Positions 12,133 to 25,040 of a DNA stretch of 64,000 bases are shown here, piece by piece. The translations under genes and the position numbers were made by a program. Source of the DNA: Polytrichum commune (lineage: Eukaryota; Streptophyta; Polytrichopsida; Polytrichales; Polytrichaceae); contig OX485805.1 of the NCBI GenBank assembly GCA_950295325.1, positions 13,054,501 to 13,118,500 of the forward strand, given 5' to 3'. Each line of letters opens with the position of its first letter. Within the stretch, counting starts at the first letter, position 1. A model generated the notes under the pieces. That model did not search any database and was not told the origin of the DNA. It worked only from the letters and a program-made list of their open reading frames with translations.

Positions 12133-14160
12133 AGCTGCAGGAAGTGAAGCAACGACAGCCGAAAACGTAGAAGGAAACACGACGTGCACACAAATGGACC
12201 GAAATAACAAGGAAACGAGGTGTGGGATGATCGGGGAGTGTGACGTGTGGACTCGGCGAGTTGCGAGAGAGGAGATTGACCAATCCTAAGGGCGGGTTTG
12301 CACTAGGGAAGACCAAAGAACCTCCGAAATCGAGCGATCCTATTGTTCCAAAGCACAATTTTGGACCCAAGGAGTTTTCACTAGGGTTCTTGGACTAAGA
12401 ATGAAGTAGTCTTATAACTCATGATAATTATGTTTTTTTTTAGTTTGAGAAATCAATCTTCAAGTTTGGGTTCAATCCTAAGTTATAAAGTTAAGGGTTA
12501 TTAAGGGGTGTTTTGATTTTCAAGGTTTTTTGAACATGGACTCTAATGTAAACCCAATCCTGATGTAAAGTAGCTTTAGGACACTTTTAGCTCTGCACCC
12601 ACTTCCTGTAAATTTTGAAACACAAAATGAGTGCAAGATGATGAGGAAATCCATATTGTGTTTGCAACTATGTCCCTCGTAATTTACGGAGCTCGTGTAA
12701 GTATATTATTCATAATCAAAGTGAAGGTTCTCTTAGTCATTAAATGATCATAAAGCTTACCTCGAGTTGCTACAAAGCGCCTCACTACATGGATGCCTTC
12801 CTTGAACTACGCATGTGCAGAGCCTTCACCCAATTCCAGGTGCCTTCAACTTGCCACATTTGTTGGGCAAACCCCATCATGCCAAAACTTGAGTGGCCTC
12901 AAAGCCCAATCTATTTCTTGCTGCAAGAAGACAAATTAAAAGGTAGAGACAAACAAACAGGTAGACAGTAAGGAGGCAAAAATACCAAACTTAACCCTAA
13001 CTACAACAAAAACTAATAGCATAGGGTTTCAACACAAAGTTGTGGGCGGGCAAAGGTGAGATATGAAGGATATGAAGGAGGTTGCTTGAAGTACCAGTAA
13101 TTGGCCGACACACTCAAGGTTGGATGGTATTTGGCTACCAATAACCTTACATGACCGAAATTTGGATGCTACCCTTGGGGGATATCCACGTATTTTGGCT
13201 CCTAGCTGCATGAACGTGTTGATATCCAAATGAGATTTTTTTAGCTTTGGTTTCCTTGTGAGACAAATGGACCCCCCTGGCATCCATTAGAGGGTTATTT
13301 TGTATACCTAACCAATTACCATGTAACCAACTACCGATTCTCCCTGGTCATTGATCCAAACACTAGATGGTTGCTCCTGACCTTGTAAATATGACTCCAC
13401 TAACCCTTAAAGATCAAAGTGAGATCTCTCCAAATTGACTTAAAACAATTCACTCCAATTCGGAAGTTTATTGAAGAACATCGACGCCTCAGATTATGAT
13501 GAATATGACCATATAAATGACATCTTTATAAAAAAGATATTATTCTAAAATTTTCCAGTAGTCCAAGTGTCCACAGTCAACAAATTATAACATAAACATG
13601 TACTCTAGTATGGTTGAGCAATGATACAACAAAAAATGTCTGGCTTGGCCTTTAGGGGTGAACCCGATGTAATGGTGAAATCGAGATTTCTGAATGTCAT
13701 GTTCTCATTAGCCAAGCACATGGAGGCAATAATTGCTGCATCTTTTTAAAGATGGATAAAGAAATCTGTACACACTATCCAGAAAGAAATGTAACATACA
13801 AGAAAAGAAGAGCAATAAAGTAAAAGAAACCCCCTTCTTTCTTTCTGCCTTCGTTTCCTTCCCTTCCTTCCGTCGTGCTTCGTCTTTCTTCGACCCACAC
13901 TCTGAGTCCTCCTCCCACGGCGTCCTCCATCGCCATCTCCAACACCTCCAACACCAAAACCAACATCGACCCACCTCATCAGTCCCCGAAAACCTTCGTA
14001 AAAATGCACCACCCACGACGACTTTTCTTTTTCTTTCCCCCTCACAGCAATGCAATGTAGAGCCTCTCGTTTGGAAGCTCGTAACTCTTGACGAGGGAGG
14101 GAGGAGGGACATTGACGCATAGATCATCGAGAAGGAGAAATGATGGCAAATCGGAGCGTG
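12133..14160. promoter_or_regulatory. Divergent intergenic region between IMPL1 and COG1
   Basis: The two genes are head to head, so this region should hold both promoters. A pyrimidine-rich tract at about 13835-13880 followed by C-rich, ATG-poor sequence to 14050 resembles a plant 5' leader or Y-patch on the plus strand. An R1 fragment lies at 12560-12765. Open frames on either strand here follow the biased composition and resemble no known protein. No TATA box is convincing for either gene, which would fit housekeeping expression. Confidence 0.5.
12560..12765 (-). repeat. Dispersed repeat R1, partial copy
   Basis: Contains GACACTTTTAGCTCTGCACCC and AATCAAAGTGAAGGTTCTCTT, the same phrases in the same order as 3130-3300 in IMPL1 intron 9. 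Confidence 0.55.
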
Positions 14161-14164
14161 GAGT

Positions 14165-14708
14165 GTGGGTGGGAGATGCAAACCGGGCTTGAGTGTGGGG
14201 ATTTTCACCCTTTTTGAGGTTTGTGGGTGGATTTGGGGCATTTTTGGGAGCTTTCTCATTTTTTGGGGTTCAGGTGAGAGATGCAAACAGGGTTTGAATG
14301 TGGAGATTTTCACCATTTTTAATTATTTTTGGGGATTTTTTTGGAGGTTTAGGGATCGGGGTATGGAGTAGGAGGTTTGGGTGTCACATGCAAACAGGGC
14401 TGGAGTGTGGAATTTTTTTCCCATTTGTGATGATTTTGCAGAATTTTTGGGAGATTTTTGGGAGATTTAGGGATCAGGGCATGTAGGAGGTTAGGGTAAG
14501 ACATGCAACAAACAGGGTTTGAGTGTGGAGGATTGCCTCATTTTTTTTATGATTTTTGGGATTTTTTTGGGTTTTTTGGGAGGGTTAGGGATCGGGGTGT
14601 AGGAGGCATGGGTGAGACATGCAGACAGAGTTAGAGTGTGCAGATTTTCACCATTTTTGAGGTTTTTGGGGGATTTTTGGGGATTTTTGGGAGGATTAGG
14701 GATCGGGG
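14165..14708. repeat. Minisatellite of five units, 106-117 bp, abutting the COG1 start
   Basis: Five imperfect units begin near 14172, 14278, 14386, 14500 and 14617. Each carries ATGCAAACAGGG(C/T)TTGAGTGTGG, then a G/T-rich run of TTTTTGGG blocks, then TTAGGGATCGGGG. The array ends about 38 bp before the ATG of COG1, so it forms the proximal promoter or 5' leader. Its strand asymmetry (G and T on the plus strand) could support G-quadruplex structure. Long minus-strand frames across it are compositional artefacts. Confidence 0.85.
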
Positions 14709-14745
14709 CATGTAGTTGGAGGGTTGCGAGGGGAGGTTTGGCAAG

Positions 14746-17700
14746 ATGAGGGGGGGCAGGTTTCAAGCGAAGAACAATGAGGATGCCAACATGCGAAATG
14801 CAGAGGCACTCTTTGAAGCCAAAACAGTTGGGGAGATTCGTGAAGTGGAAGTACACACACGTCGCGAGATTGAAGAGAAGAAAGAGGAGCTAAGGCAGCT
14901 GGTGGGAGCAAGTTACCGAGACTTAATTGAATCCGCAGACTCAATTCTGCTCATGAAGCAGTCTTGTGAGGCTGTGGCGGATAACATCTCCAAAATGGAG
15001 ACCGGGTTTGATGCACTTAAGAAATCTGTGAGTGTCAACGTGTCCTCCCCCGCTGCGGATCAAGAGCGAAAGCGAAGGGAGAAGCTCTATGAGGTGGGGT
15101 CGAGGGTTAAGTACCTTGTGGACACACCTGAGAAGATATGGGGATGTTTGGATGAGCATATGTACTTGGAAGGCGCAGAACGATATCTTCGAGCTCGGGA
15201 AGTGCACTCTCATTTGACAGGAATTGGAGCCAAGGAGCTTCTTTCCAATTTTCCTTTGCTTCGACAGCAATGGCCATTGATCGAGACATTTCGGGCGCAA
15301 ATCTCACAGAGGAGTAAGGAGAGGTTGCAGGAATCAGGGTTACCAGTTGGGGATTATGCAGTTGCACTTGCAGCCAGTGGCATTATAGATGAGCTCAATT
15401 CAGCAGAGATTTTCTCGTTGTTTCTCGAGTCGCGGAAGATGTGGCTGCGGTTGCACTTGCGCACATGGGTGCAAGAAAAGAAAGGAGGAATTACAAGCAA
15501 TGTGGATGGTCCACATGGTGAAGGACATACAGTACTTATGGCGAATGCACTTTGCAAATTAGTGCACATGATACAGGCATCTTTGTGTCAAGTGGGAGTG
15601 TTATTTCTCGAAGTTTCCACTGGGAAAATGCCACTTCTGTATAGCACGGTGTTGGCGGCGCCCCCTGCGTCACAGCTCTTTGGAGGCATCCCCAACCCTG
15701 AACAGGAACTGAGCTTGTGGAAACTCCATAGGGAAAAGCTTGAAGGCGGGATGATGTCCCTCACAGGATCTTTCATCACAGATGCGTGTGTGAAATGGCT
15801 CCAGGAATGTGCAGAGGAGATTTCCGAGGAAGCCTGCCCTCTGATTTCACACCTGCGAAATGGTCACGAACTTGCTGAGGTTGAAACCCTTGTGCGTGAG
15901 GATCTGGCGAAACATGAGGCTTTGGCAGAGAGCCTGGGTTGGTTGCAAAGCACATTTGGAGGTGCGATTGATTCCCCGTGGGACTGTGTGTGCGAGCTTC
16001 TGTTGAAGGCGCCCACGAATCTGTGGGATACTTTGTTTGAGGGCCTGTTTGTTGGACGGATGAAAATGATTGTGAATTCGGGATTTGAGGGCATCCATGT
16101 GAAGAAAATGGTTGCCGAGTGCCTTGAGTCTGCCGTGAAATTGGCATTGTCTCCAGGAATTGCTGCGGAAGAGCAGCCATTGTCAACAGGCAATGCTGTG
16201 GATCTCACTACAAATGGCTTCCGCTGGAAATCCAACACGTTAGAGAGTGAATGGGACGGCGACGCTCGGTTTTTCTTCACAGCTGAGGTGACGGAGGTGA
16301 AAGAGAAAGTGGATGAAAGATTGAGACTAATTCTCCAGGACTTGGTAAGCTTTTTGCAAGGGCCACATGTACAGCCGAGAATGGATTCACTTGCACCCTA
16401 TCTGCAGGACCAATGTTTCAAGTGGGTATCCACCGTTGCAAAGGACCTGCAAGCACGGCTTTCTGAGCTTTCGCAGAGCATGTTAAACGCAGCGACTGAT
16501 GTTGCAATCACAGTACCAGAAAATGCGAAACATGCATTAGAAGGTAGTTCCATGGAGAAAATTTGCAGGCAAGCTCTTTTCCTGGGCCGACTTTCTGCAG
16601 CTCTTGGACAACATTCGATCTCTCTGCCTGTCCTTCTGGGATCTCCCATGCTGTGGAGTGCAAAGGAGACTCCTCTTCGACAACTCGCAGGGAAAGGATC
16701 ACTTAATAATATTTCGAGGCGCGTTTCGTGGTCAGAGGCAAATATGTCGAGTACTGAATCTCCTGCAAGGTGGTTCTCAAGTAGGGGGGCAGGGGGGCAG
16801 ACAGCAATTCCTAATGCTGAAGATGGGGCAACCAAATTAAGGGAGTTGCAATGGAGACTGCGGCAGCAGAGTATTGCAGCTCATCGGATGTGGATTCAGT
16901 GGAGCACGAATGGCCTGGCGGGAACACTACTTCGAGATGTGCAAAATGATGAATGTTTGTCCACTTCAACACCACTTAAGGTAAGACTCAATTTTCTTGT
17001 ATGTTTGCAACAGGTGGAGTTTGATTTTCTTATTTCTAATTTTTGGGTTTCACATGAAATGTGGTTCATTATGACTTTCTGGTCAGTTTCTGCTACCTCT
17101 ATTTTTCTGATGCTAATCTAAGGACCATGCTGTACACAAGGGTTACCAACATGTACCTAGTGAGGGGTTAACTTTTCTAGGGGTAGCACAGTTGAGGAGA
17201 CAATGTCTAAACATGTGCAACATCTCAAGCTATTTCACTTTTAGCTAACCAGACATCCACTTCATACTCTTGGTTAAATTTCAAGTAATAAGCTAAATGA
17301 AGAGGGCCAAGGAGGGGATAAGATAATATTAGGAGTCTCCCATAAAAGAAAGGGTCAGAAAATGAGGGATCAAAGAGGGCAAGGCAGGACAAAGTAGGCC
17401 TTAACCCTATTGCTTAACCCCTCACATGCAAACATAGTGTTATGATAGGGTTAACTATGTTTGCATAGGGTTAACTTTCCTAAATAGTGCTTTTGGTCTC
17501 AGCCGCCTATCTATATCCTACATGAGACTTTCCTGTGGCTGGTTAGAGCAATTTGGGACTTTGCAGTCCATAACTTTTGTTGTTATGTCCAGGATGTTTT
17601 TCTTAAAAATCTGCTGGTTCATTCAAGTTCTAATCTGCTCTCTTGTTTGATATTGTAAAGGGATGGGAGCAGACTGTAATCAAGTCTCGAGGAGAGGATG

Positions 17701-20674
17701 GTGAAGAAGTTGAAGCACGGATTTCATTGCCGGCTATGCCTTCTCCATATGTTGTTGCATTCCTGTTTGCTGGCTGCCGAGAAATTCATGGAATTGGGGG
17801 TCATGTTCTGGACAGAGCTGTTTTGGAGTTATTTGCCTGGCAATTGCTAGAGAAGGTTTGTTTCTATTTCCTTCAATCCTTTTCTAATAATTGTTGAAAC
17901 ATCTGAATATCACAGTTCACCGTTGGGGTGCACAGAACTTATGAATAAAAGATTACATTTTCACTACATTGGGCAAGTAACCAGTGGTACAATACTGGCT
18001 TTTACATCATCATGTCTATGATGTTCTTTAAGGCAATCCTGTGGGAGGGTTGGAGCTAATAAACATTCTGATTTGGTTCCTTTCTTTTTGGCTGCAGGTC
18101 TTGACAGTTTATGAGAAGTTTGTGTCGGATCCCTCCTTCATGAATTCACGTGTATCAGAGAAGGGCTTGCTGCAGCTTCTTTTCGACCTAAAGCTTTTAG
18201 CAGATGTGCTTTCAGGGGGCAAAGAGGTGTCACTTGAGAATGTAGATGGCGAAGAAAGTGAGAATTTAGTGTCATCCCCTTTGGTAAACTCTACAAAGAT
18301 GATGAGTCAACCAGCTTTGAAGACAGATGCTGGCCACAAGAAATGGACGGCTTCCTTGTTAGGCAACCTACAGAACCGCCTTGACCCTATTGATTGGGCC
18401 ACGTGAGTCTACTGAGCACTATGGGCCTCAAAGTGTCAGACTGAGGGGTTTAAGATTACTTCTTGATATGCCGAGCTAAAAGGGTCAAAAGTAACCCTAT
18501 CTAAAATTCGCCCATGTATGATATGCATTATTCCAATCGAAGCATACATGCATGAAAAATAATTTTTTGGGGGAGTTGAGCTTGAAGAAACGAGCTCAAC
18601 TCAAATTCATACCAGACATATCTTATCACCATTGTCATCTATGACTTTATTTTCGCTTCCTCTATTTAACAGGTTATGCTAACTATGGATTCAGTATCAT
18701 AGACCAAATAAAATATCATCTTTGTCTCTCTTCAATTGCAGATATGAGTCATATTTGTGGGAACAAGAGCGGCGGTATTACCAGAGGTGTGCAGTGCTAT
18801 TTGGCTCCCTGATCCAGCTGCAGCGGCTTTATAAAGACAATGGACCCAAACTCCCCTCTACTGCTGACACCAACACTCTCAACATGTCTGCAACTGTCCC
18901 TCGCTTCACCTACCTTCCAATCAGGTACATTGTTCCCTCACTTTTATTTGTTACCAATTTGTTTTCTTTCTGATATAAATTAAGGGTCCCAATATTGTGC
19001 AGTCTTTTGTGTTGTCTCATCCCATTAGGTTTTCTATAACATTAGCAGTGGTGGTTATGTTAACCAATAAGCCTGCTGGATTCCGTGTCCTGTGAGGACC
19101 ATTGAGGAAGTGGGCCTTATTCAGCTACTTATCTCAATCAGACGCCTATATTTGAGTGGTGTGTGGTTAGGTGTGGATCTAAGAATGGACACCAAAAGAC
19201 ATCATATGCTGAAAAGAGATTAGACTAAGTTCTCAAAATTTTGTTATCATTTCTAGGCTCAATAGTCAAAATAATTTGGGGTGTCATATACGATCATTTA
19301 AGAGGAGCCTCACTTTGATATTAAATAAGATGTTCATATGAGCTCTAAATTTGATGAGGATAAATGCTATGGCCTCGATTTGGACTTGCCAATCATTATG
19401 CACTAGTCACATGTTTCATATCCTAGGAGAAATGGGTGCAGAGCTAAGAGTGTCCATTTTAGGCCTGCTTACTTACTGCACGTCCTTTCATATATAGACC
19501 ATGGAAGAAAGCATTCCTTGAAAGTGCCCTATCCATATAGCGTATCGCTGGATCCAAACGAACAAAATAGTCTTTTAAAAATTATGCTGAATGGAGTTGA
19601 TGGAAAGAATTTTTTCCCTTTGAGGTTCAATACCAATGGTGAGCTCATAATAGTTTGTTGAATGGACATTATGGAAGCACATGGAAGGGTCCTTGTGGAC
19701 TATTCTATAATATTCTATTGGAGTACAAAATCATTTATGAGTTACTAATCTGTTGGATTATGTCACAGTGCACCTATTTTTTCGGTCCAAAGAGCATCGC
19801 CACGAAGGTCAAGAAGGTCATCTGCACAAGAGGACAGTGACTTGGGTTGGAGAACTTCAACAAACAGTGATGATTCTTCAGCATTCTCATTCTCTGATTC
19901 ACCGTCACAAATTTCGCAAGGGTCTGCCAGGCCACTGCTTCAGTCACTGATGGGACAGATGGGTCAGGTATGCTCTTCAGTCTTATTTTCAATTGTTTGT
20001 TTTCTTAGTCAGCACTTCATCCTTTCAAAAGAGATTTGCACAGAACCTTGGAAACAAAATTTCTAACCATCAGATAGAAATTGGTGATTAGAAGTTTTTT
20101 TTGTCAATTTTCCAATCTTCAAAATTATTATCAGAATCATTAATCCAGACATCTCTTAAAGCATTATAGCAGTATGGAAATCCAAATGGTAATGCAAATG
20201 ATCTGATTGAAATAAACTGTGTAGTGTCATCAACAGTGAGCTTAGACTCTGACAGGAATAGCAGGATTTCTTGAGAACAGGTTTTTACATGAGAGAATAC
20301 CTTGTACAAAATCTGAGATGAATGGACTCTAGTGATGCCCTTAGTTCTGTAGCCTATGGTTCATAAATTTCAGGTTAATGTTCAAGGATTTGGGTTATCA
20401 ATCATATGTCTGTAATCGAATATTTATGGGTGGAAATTTATTTGTTGTATTTGATGCTTACGTTTGTGTGCAAAACATTTAGGTGGGGAGCAAGTTTGGG
20501 GAGGGAACATTGAAGCTGGTACTGAGCGATGGACAAGTGGGTCGTTTCAAAGACAAGTCTGCAGCCGCGATCTCTACATTTGGTGACATGCTGCCACTTC
20601 AAGCGTCCGGCCTCTTCCAGTCTCTCACATCCGGTGCAACAAAACAAGACACTCAGGACAGAATGTACTACTGA
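14746..20674 (+). CDS. COG1: Conserved oligomeric Golgi complex subunit 1, six exons
   Basis: Subunit of lobe A of the COG tethering complex, which captures vesicles for retrograde traffic within the Golgi. Exons: 14746-16980, 17661-17855, 18098-18402, 18742-18924, 19769-19967, 20483-20674, all with GT-AG introns and consistent phase, giving 1,102 aa, close to the usual plant length. Residues about 5-95 ([15 protein letters not shown] onward) are the N-terminal Vps51-like helical region with heptad-like charged helices; the middle is helical and without enzymatic motifs, as expected of a tether. The final exon ends with [20 protein letters not shown]. The start is the ATG at 14746 ([11 protein letters not shown]); the open frame extends ten codons further upstream but without an ATG, and an in-frame stop lies just beyond. 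The very long first exon (745 codons) is notable. Identity rests on recognition of the plant COG1 sequence and is firm. Confidence 0.92.
18455..18735. repeat. Dispersed repeat R2, in COG1 intron 3
   Basis: Second copy of the repeat at 7130-7420. It ends a few bases before the acceptor of exon 4 (18742), so it supplies sequence next to, or including, the polypyrimidine region. Confidence 0.6.
19108..19486 (+). repeat. Dispersed repeat R1, full-length copy in COG1 intron 4
   Basis: Begins GGAAGTGGGCCTTATTCAG and ends GTCCATTTTAGGCCTGCTTAC, an approximate inverted pair. About 380 bp, collinear with 10248-10617. Confidence 0.65.
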
Positions 20675-20904
20675 TGATGTTGCTATGAAACTGCATAAAA
20701 CATGTGAGGTTCGAACATGAATCTTCTGATATTGCAGTTTTGGGTGCATTCCATAAGATCTTGACCTGTTTTACACAGAAACTATTTGTAGAATTGACTG
20801 GGAGGTAAGTACATACACAATTGGTAGGTTGGCTTGCCCGAAAATCCCATGTAGTGCATTGGTAGTCTTGTAGAGGTAGGCAGGTGATCATGGATGCAGG
20901 AGAG

Positions 20905-20910
20905 AATAAA
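20905..20910 (+). terminator. Candidate COG1 polyadenylation signal AATAAA
   Basis: AATAAA lies 231 bp after the COG1 stop codon, a normal distance for a plant 3' UTR. Plant signals are loose, so this is only a candidate. Confidence 0.4.
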
Positions 20911-23060
20911 AGTACAGCTAGTTATTATTCTTTGGTGACATCAAATGAGGCTGACACTATCAAATAGTTATACATTTAGTTGATCCGTAAAGTGAACATG
21001 GCAATTCTCCATTCTAATCATGTGATCTTCATATGATAATTCCTCTTATTGCAGGTTTATCCCAGGCTGTCCTAGCAAGCTGTTTATACCTAGGGAAATA
21101 AATGATCTGTGTACAAATTTTGTTTGCTTTTGCAGCATAGTAAGGGGGGAACTACTTACAAACCACCAACTTGAATTATTTTTGTCCATGTAAATCACCT
21201 GTTCATACCCTCCTGACATACCATTGACAGCATTTTGATGCACATTAGTGTAGGCCTCCTCTACAAATGTTACTGAGATGATTATTCTTTATGTGGATTA
21301 TGATTTGTTCCTTTGTAGAGGTTATGGAAGCACATGTACCATTATACAAGGAATTTGTTAATCAGAGTTTTATGTTAAATAGTTGGAACTGGGTTCTGAA
21401 GGTGCATGCAGAAATTTATTGCAACCATTCTGAGAATTTGGATCGGCTGTGGAGTTGGAATTCTCCACGAAAGAGTACCTTTCTGCCAAATAATTTTGGT
21501 GAAGCTTTAATCATGTATAGAAGTAAACCAACTACAAGAAAATTCATACACTCTCATCTCCCTAATATCATGCCTGTGGCAACCAAAAATCCAGGTAATT
21601 GGTTGGACTTGGAAACATTAGTATTTTGATCGAATATGCCCAAAAATCTCCTTGGACATTGTATGCAATAACACAAAGTCAACATTGCAATAATGATATG
21701 AAAATGACAATGTGATGTGTGCAAGCCTGTGGTTTGAATCTTTGGTGGGTTATTTTATTGTTAAAACCCATGATATATGAGGGAAATGTGACAACAAGAG
21801 GGAGATTTAACTTGAGCACATTTGTTCCATAGGGTTTTAGAATATAAGAATTATTAAGTAAAAATAATTAAAAATTTCAAATAACTTAATAATACTCAGC
21901 GTACAACTCTCATTATGTGGACCCTCATAATATAACAGTGAGATCCTTGAAATTATGCAGAGTGACTCGAATTCAGATTGAACTCCCAACATCTCACTAC
22001 TATCTTATGAGGGCCCATGTCATTGAGTAATGTTATGAACATGATCATTCTTGACTGATGTTATGATAATTACATACCTTTTTAGTTGCTGCAATTATGA
22101 ACCCCCTCACCCCCCTCGATGTGCACATTCTTATCTTATGAACTTCAAGAATAGGTAGTTGCAAGTCTCATCATTTCATTCCATTTTGGGTTGAAGGAGA
22201 ATGTTGGTCGAAAGTGTATTTTGATGCTCGTGGAAACCTCAAGTCACTAAGACTTGAGTGAAGAGGCAAACTATCTTTCTGGCTTATTGCTCATTATAAA
22301 TACCAACATATGACACTCATTAGTTATGATGGTTTTGTATAAACCAACAGTTATAGAGAAATTAGAATGCAAGCTCATACATGTATATATCTTGTATGAT
22401 CCAAAAGAAATTATAAAAGTATTAGATCTAATATAGGTACCCAATAAGTAACATAAAGGTGTATCAAAAGAAAACCTCAAGAATATTTCTAAAATATCTC
22501 TATAGTATTTTCTTAACATGTCATCATATTACAACTCCCCATAAAACATCCCTGGCATGCAAGTTGGTTGGTAACCCCTATAAGTAGTGAAATATGGGCA
22601 TGGGACAATCAAAACAAATAATAATCACTACAACTTCATGTTTGTGGATTTATGATGTTATTTAGATATTTCATCATTTTCATATGATAGCTTGGCCTCC
22701 ATAAGTTGGTCATGCACATTCATACCCAACATTATGATATTAATGAACTTCGCCTAACAAAATACATAACATAAAATCAACAAGCTTGCCAACAATTTCC
22801 TTAGTCTATAACGATTCGTTAATACTAAAACTTGCTAACCACTGTAAACTTAATTTGGATGAAATTGGTATCTGATTATTTCATTATAGAATTAATAAAG
22901 TGAATAATTTGACTGTTTATTTAAGATAGTCTTGGTAACTAATTATTTCAAAATTTTATTTGTAATTCCATGATGATTATTTTCCCTCTCGGGGTTGATG
23001 ATGTTGGGGTGGGCTTCCAGACGGTTTTTGGATTTGTGTTCATAATTGTTATATTTAGTT
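20911..23060. other. Intergenic DNA, repeats only
   Basis: Positions 21550-21860 match 39465-39785 (shared CCTAATATCATGCCT, GTGGTTTGAATTCTTTGGTGG-like and ACCCATGATATATGAG phrases). Within it, 21590-21662 is a truncated end of the hAT-like MITE family (GGTTGGACTTGGAAACA ... AAAAATCTCC). A 112-codon frame at 21291-21629 spans these repeats and is not credible. From 21870 to 23060 the DNA is A+T-rich and I see nothing further. Confidence 0.5.
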
Positions 23061-23075
23061 ATGCGTTTAGCATGG

Positions 23076-23850
23076 GGAGGTCACTCGCTCTTTAATTAAT
23101 GCATACACATGCGCTCAAGACTTATTTATCGGGGGGCTATTTACCTTGCATAACAGATTATAAGGTATGGTATTTTTCAAAATAAAGGTAAATACTTGTA
23201 TTTTAATACGCCCTATCAATCATTATAATTTTTTGAGGAATCATTTTAAAATACCCTAATTTATTTATACTGCATTTTTTTCTTATACCCCAAGTAACCA
23301 ATTTTTTTGACTTTACCCCAATTTGTTTCCTCAGAGCCTAACCGTTGTCCTTTTTTTTTTTCTTAAACCGTATTTTATTTCGTACACCCCATTTTTCTTT
23401 GGTTCTGTAAGTGACATTTTTTTTCATGAAGGATATTTCTCTTCTTAAAACTATGAATCATGAAGTTCAACCACAATGCTAAACTCGCATGAACTAAATC
23501 AAAACAATAAACCTAAGGCAAAGGCATGCAACTGAAGCATTGTCTGAGACTGTGAAATAAAGTCAAACAAAGTGCCGAAATTTTCCCTCAGGGGGTTCAC
23601 TGGCGAAAATTGTAGAACAACGTGCGATAAAAAATAGGGTCTAATATATTCATTGTAGATAAATTTTGTAAAAAACTTACATATAATATAGGGGGTTTTA
23701 AAATAGTGAAAAAAGATTACATGTAAAATACCATCACACCTTTATTTTGAAAAATACCATACCTTATAATCTTTTCTGCAAGGTAAAGTGCCCCCCAATA
23801 AATAGGTCCCGAACGCACGTGTATGCAAAATATAAGAGGGAGTGAACCCC
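23076..23850. mobile_element. Fold-back element with arms over 100 bp
   Basis: The left arm (about 23076-23190) and right arm (about 23737-23850) are near inverse copies. They share GGGGGGCTATTTACCTTGCA-like and TATAAGGTATGGTATTTTTC phrases and a TGCATACACATGCG core. Between them, 23577-23700 has its own inverse at 24117-24245, so two fold-backs interlock. No transposase. Confidence 0.65.
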
Positions 23851-24116
23851 CCGAGAATTTTCCCTCCCGGCACATGGGTAGAGATCATTAACTCCACACT
23901 GAAACCGTTGGTTTAGTAACGTTTAAGCAAGCCAACATGCAAAGTCATCCATCCAAGCATTTTCAACAGAAAATTACCTTTTTTCATCCACTAGCACAAA
24001 CCCTGCCCTAGACCTGCTACCCCTAGTAATTGTTTCCATGCTATTTTACATGTATTGACTAGATAAAAGAGGCCACTATATGTGATGGTGTTTTACATGT
24101 AAACATGTAAACATGT

Positions 24117-24245
24117 TTCATTATTTTAAAACCCCCTACATTATGTGTACGTTTTTTTGCAAAATTTACCTACAATGAATATATTAGACCTTATTTTTTT
24201 TATCGCACGTTGTTTCTATAATTTTCGGGAGCGACCTCACCATGG
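24117..24245. repeat. Inverted partner of 23577-23700
   Basis: Contains AACCCCCTACATTATGTG, ACAATGAATATATTAGACC and TATCGCACGTTGTT, the inverse of phrases inside the fold-back element to its left. Probably a second, partly deleted insertion of the same family. Confidence 0.6.
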
Positions 24246-24503
24246 CGTTTAGCATCAATAATTTTAGTGTTAGGATGGATGGTTTGAACTAAATATTGTA
24301 GCTTGCATATTATACTTGAATTTTTTTTATATAAGTACACATGGAACAATCACCTAAATGTCACACCCCCTCCCCCCCCAAAAAACAAAACCTATCAAGT
24401 CCAAGGAAAAAATATTTCTACAAACGGAAAAGAAGATGCATTAAGAGAAGTATTTTTGAAAAATGCTCACTCCTACTTTTTGGTTTCATAACATTATTCA
24501 AAT

Positions 24504-24621
24504 ACACGCGCTCATTTTGTGGGACTGACATTATTTCTAGATATTCCCCACATTTATTCTGATGTGGGGAATATTCGGGAATACTATGTAGAATAATATC
24601 AGTCCCACATAACGAGCGTGT
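24504..24621. mobile_element. Compact hairpin element, 118 bp
   Basis: The outer arms (24504-24537 and 24591-24621) pair as an imperfect inverted repeat (GCGCTCATTTTGTGGGACTG with its near-inverse CAGTCCCACATAACGAGCG). An inner perfect palindrome (ATATTCCCCACAT / ATGTGGGGAATAT, 24541-24573) makes the whole a nested hairpin. Typical of a fold-back MITE. Confidence 0.65.
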
Positions 24622-24924
24622 TTAGGCACTTAGAATTAACATTAAGACTAAAGATTGGTTTTACTTCACCTATAGATAAGAAATATTGAACCCTTATAAT
24701 TTTGTTTTGAACTATGTCGTATATTTTGATTGTTGAAAGCCCATTGTTTTTCTTAATACAAACATTCCCGGATACACAAAATATTAAAATTCAAACACTA
24801 GCATACATTTGACCTCCTACACATGACACTCTATCAACAATCCATAGATAGCTCTACCTAGGATTTCAATATATTTGAATTTATGCATATATTTTAGACA
24901 ATTCCAACCACCAGTATGACGTAC

Positions 24925-25040
24925 ACTAGATTGCAAAACCACGCAAGTATGATGGTTGGCAAACATAGGACATAAACATTTCAAGTTGTGGTTGTTGCGT
25001 TGGTTCTTTCGTTGTTGTCGTTTGATGTTTTCGTTCCCAC
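24925..25040. repeat. Left anchor of segmental duplication block 1
   Basis: Similar to 49818-49940: AGATTGCAAAACCACGCAAGTAT, GATGGTTGGCAAACATAG and TTCAAGTTGTGGTTGTTGCG each have a close counterpart there. First visible anchor of the collinear blocks described in the findings. Confidence 0.55.

Noticed and set aside
11691-12370. Several overlapping frames on both strands around IMPL1 exon 1
   Set aside because: They are shadows of the G+C-rich first exon. Only the minus-strand frame continues into a conserved protein by splicing.
13708-14316. A 202-codon minus-strand frame between IMPL1 and COG1
   Set aside because: Half of it reads the minisatellite backwards and the rest reads a pyrimidine tract; composition is extreme and no domain is visible.
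21291-21629. A 112-codon frame downstream of COG1
   Set aside because: It runs into a dispersed repeat also found at 39.5 kb and into a hAT-like MITE end; no homology seen.
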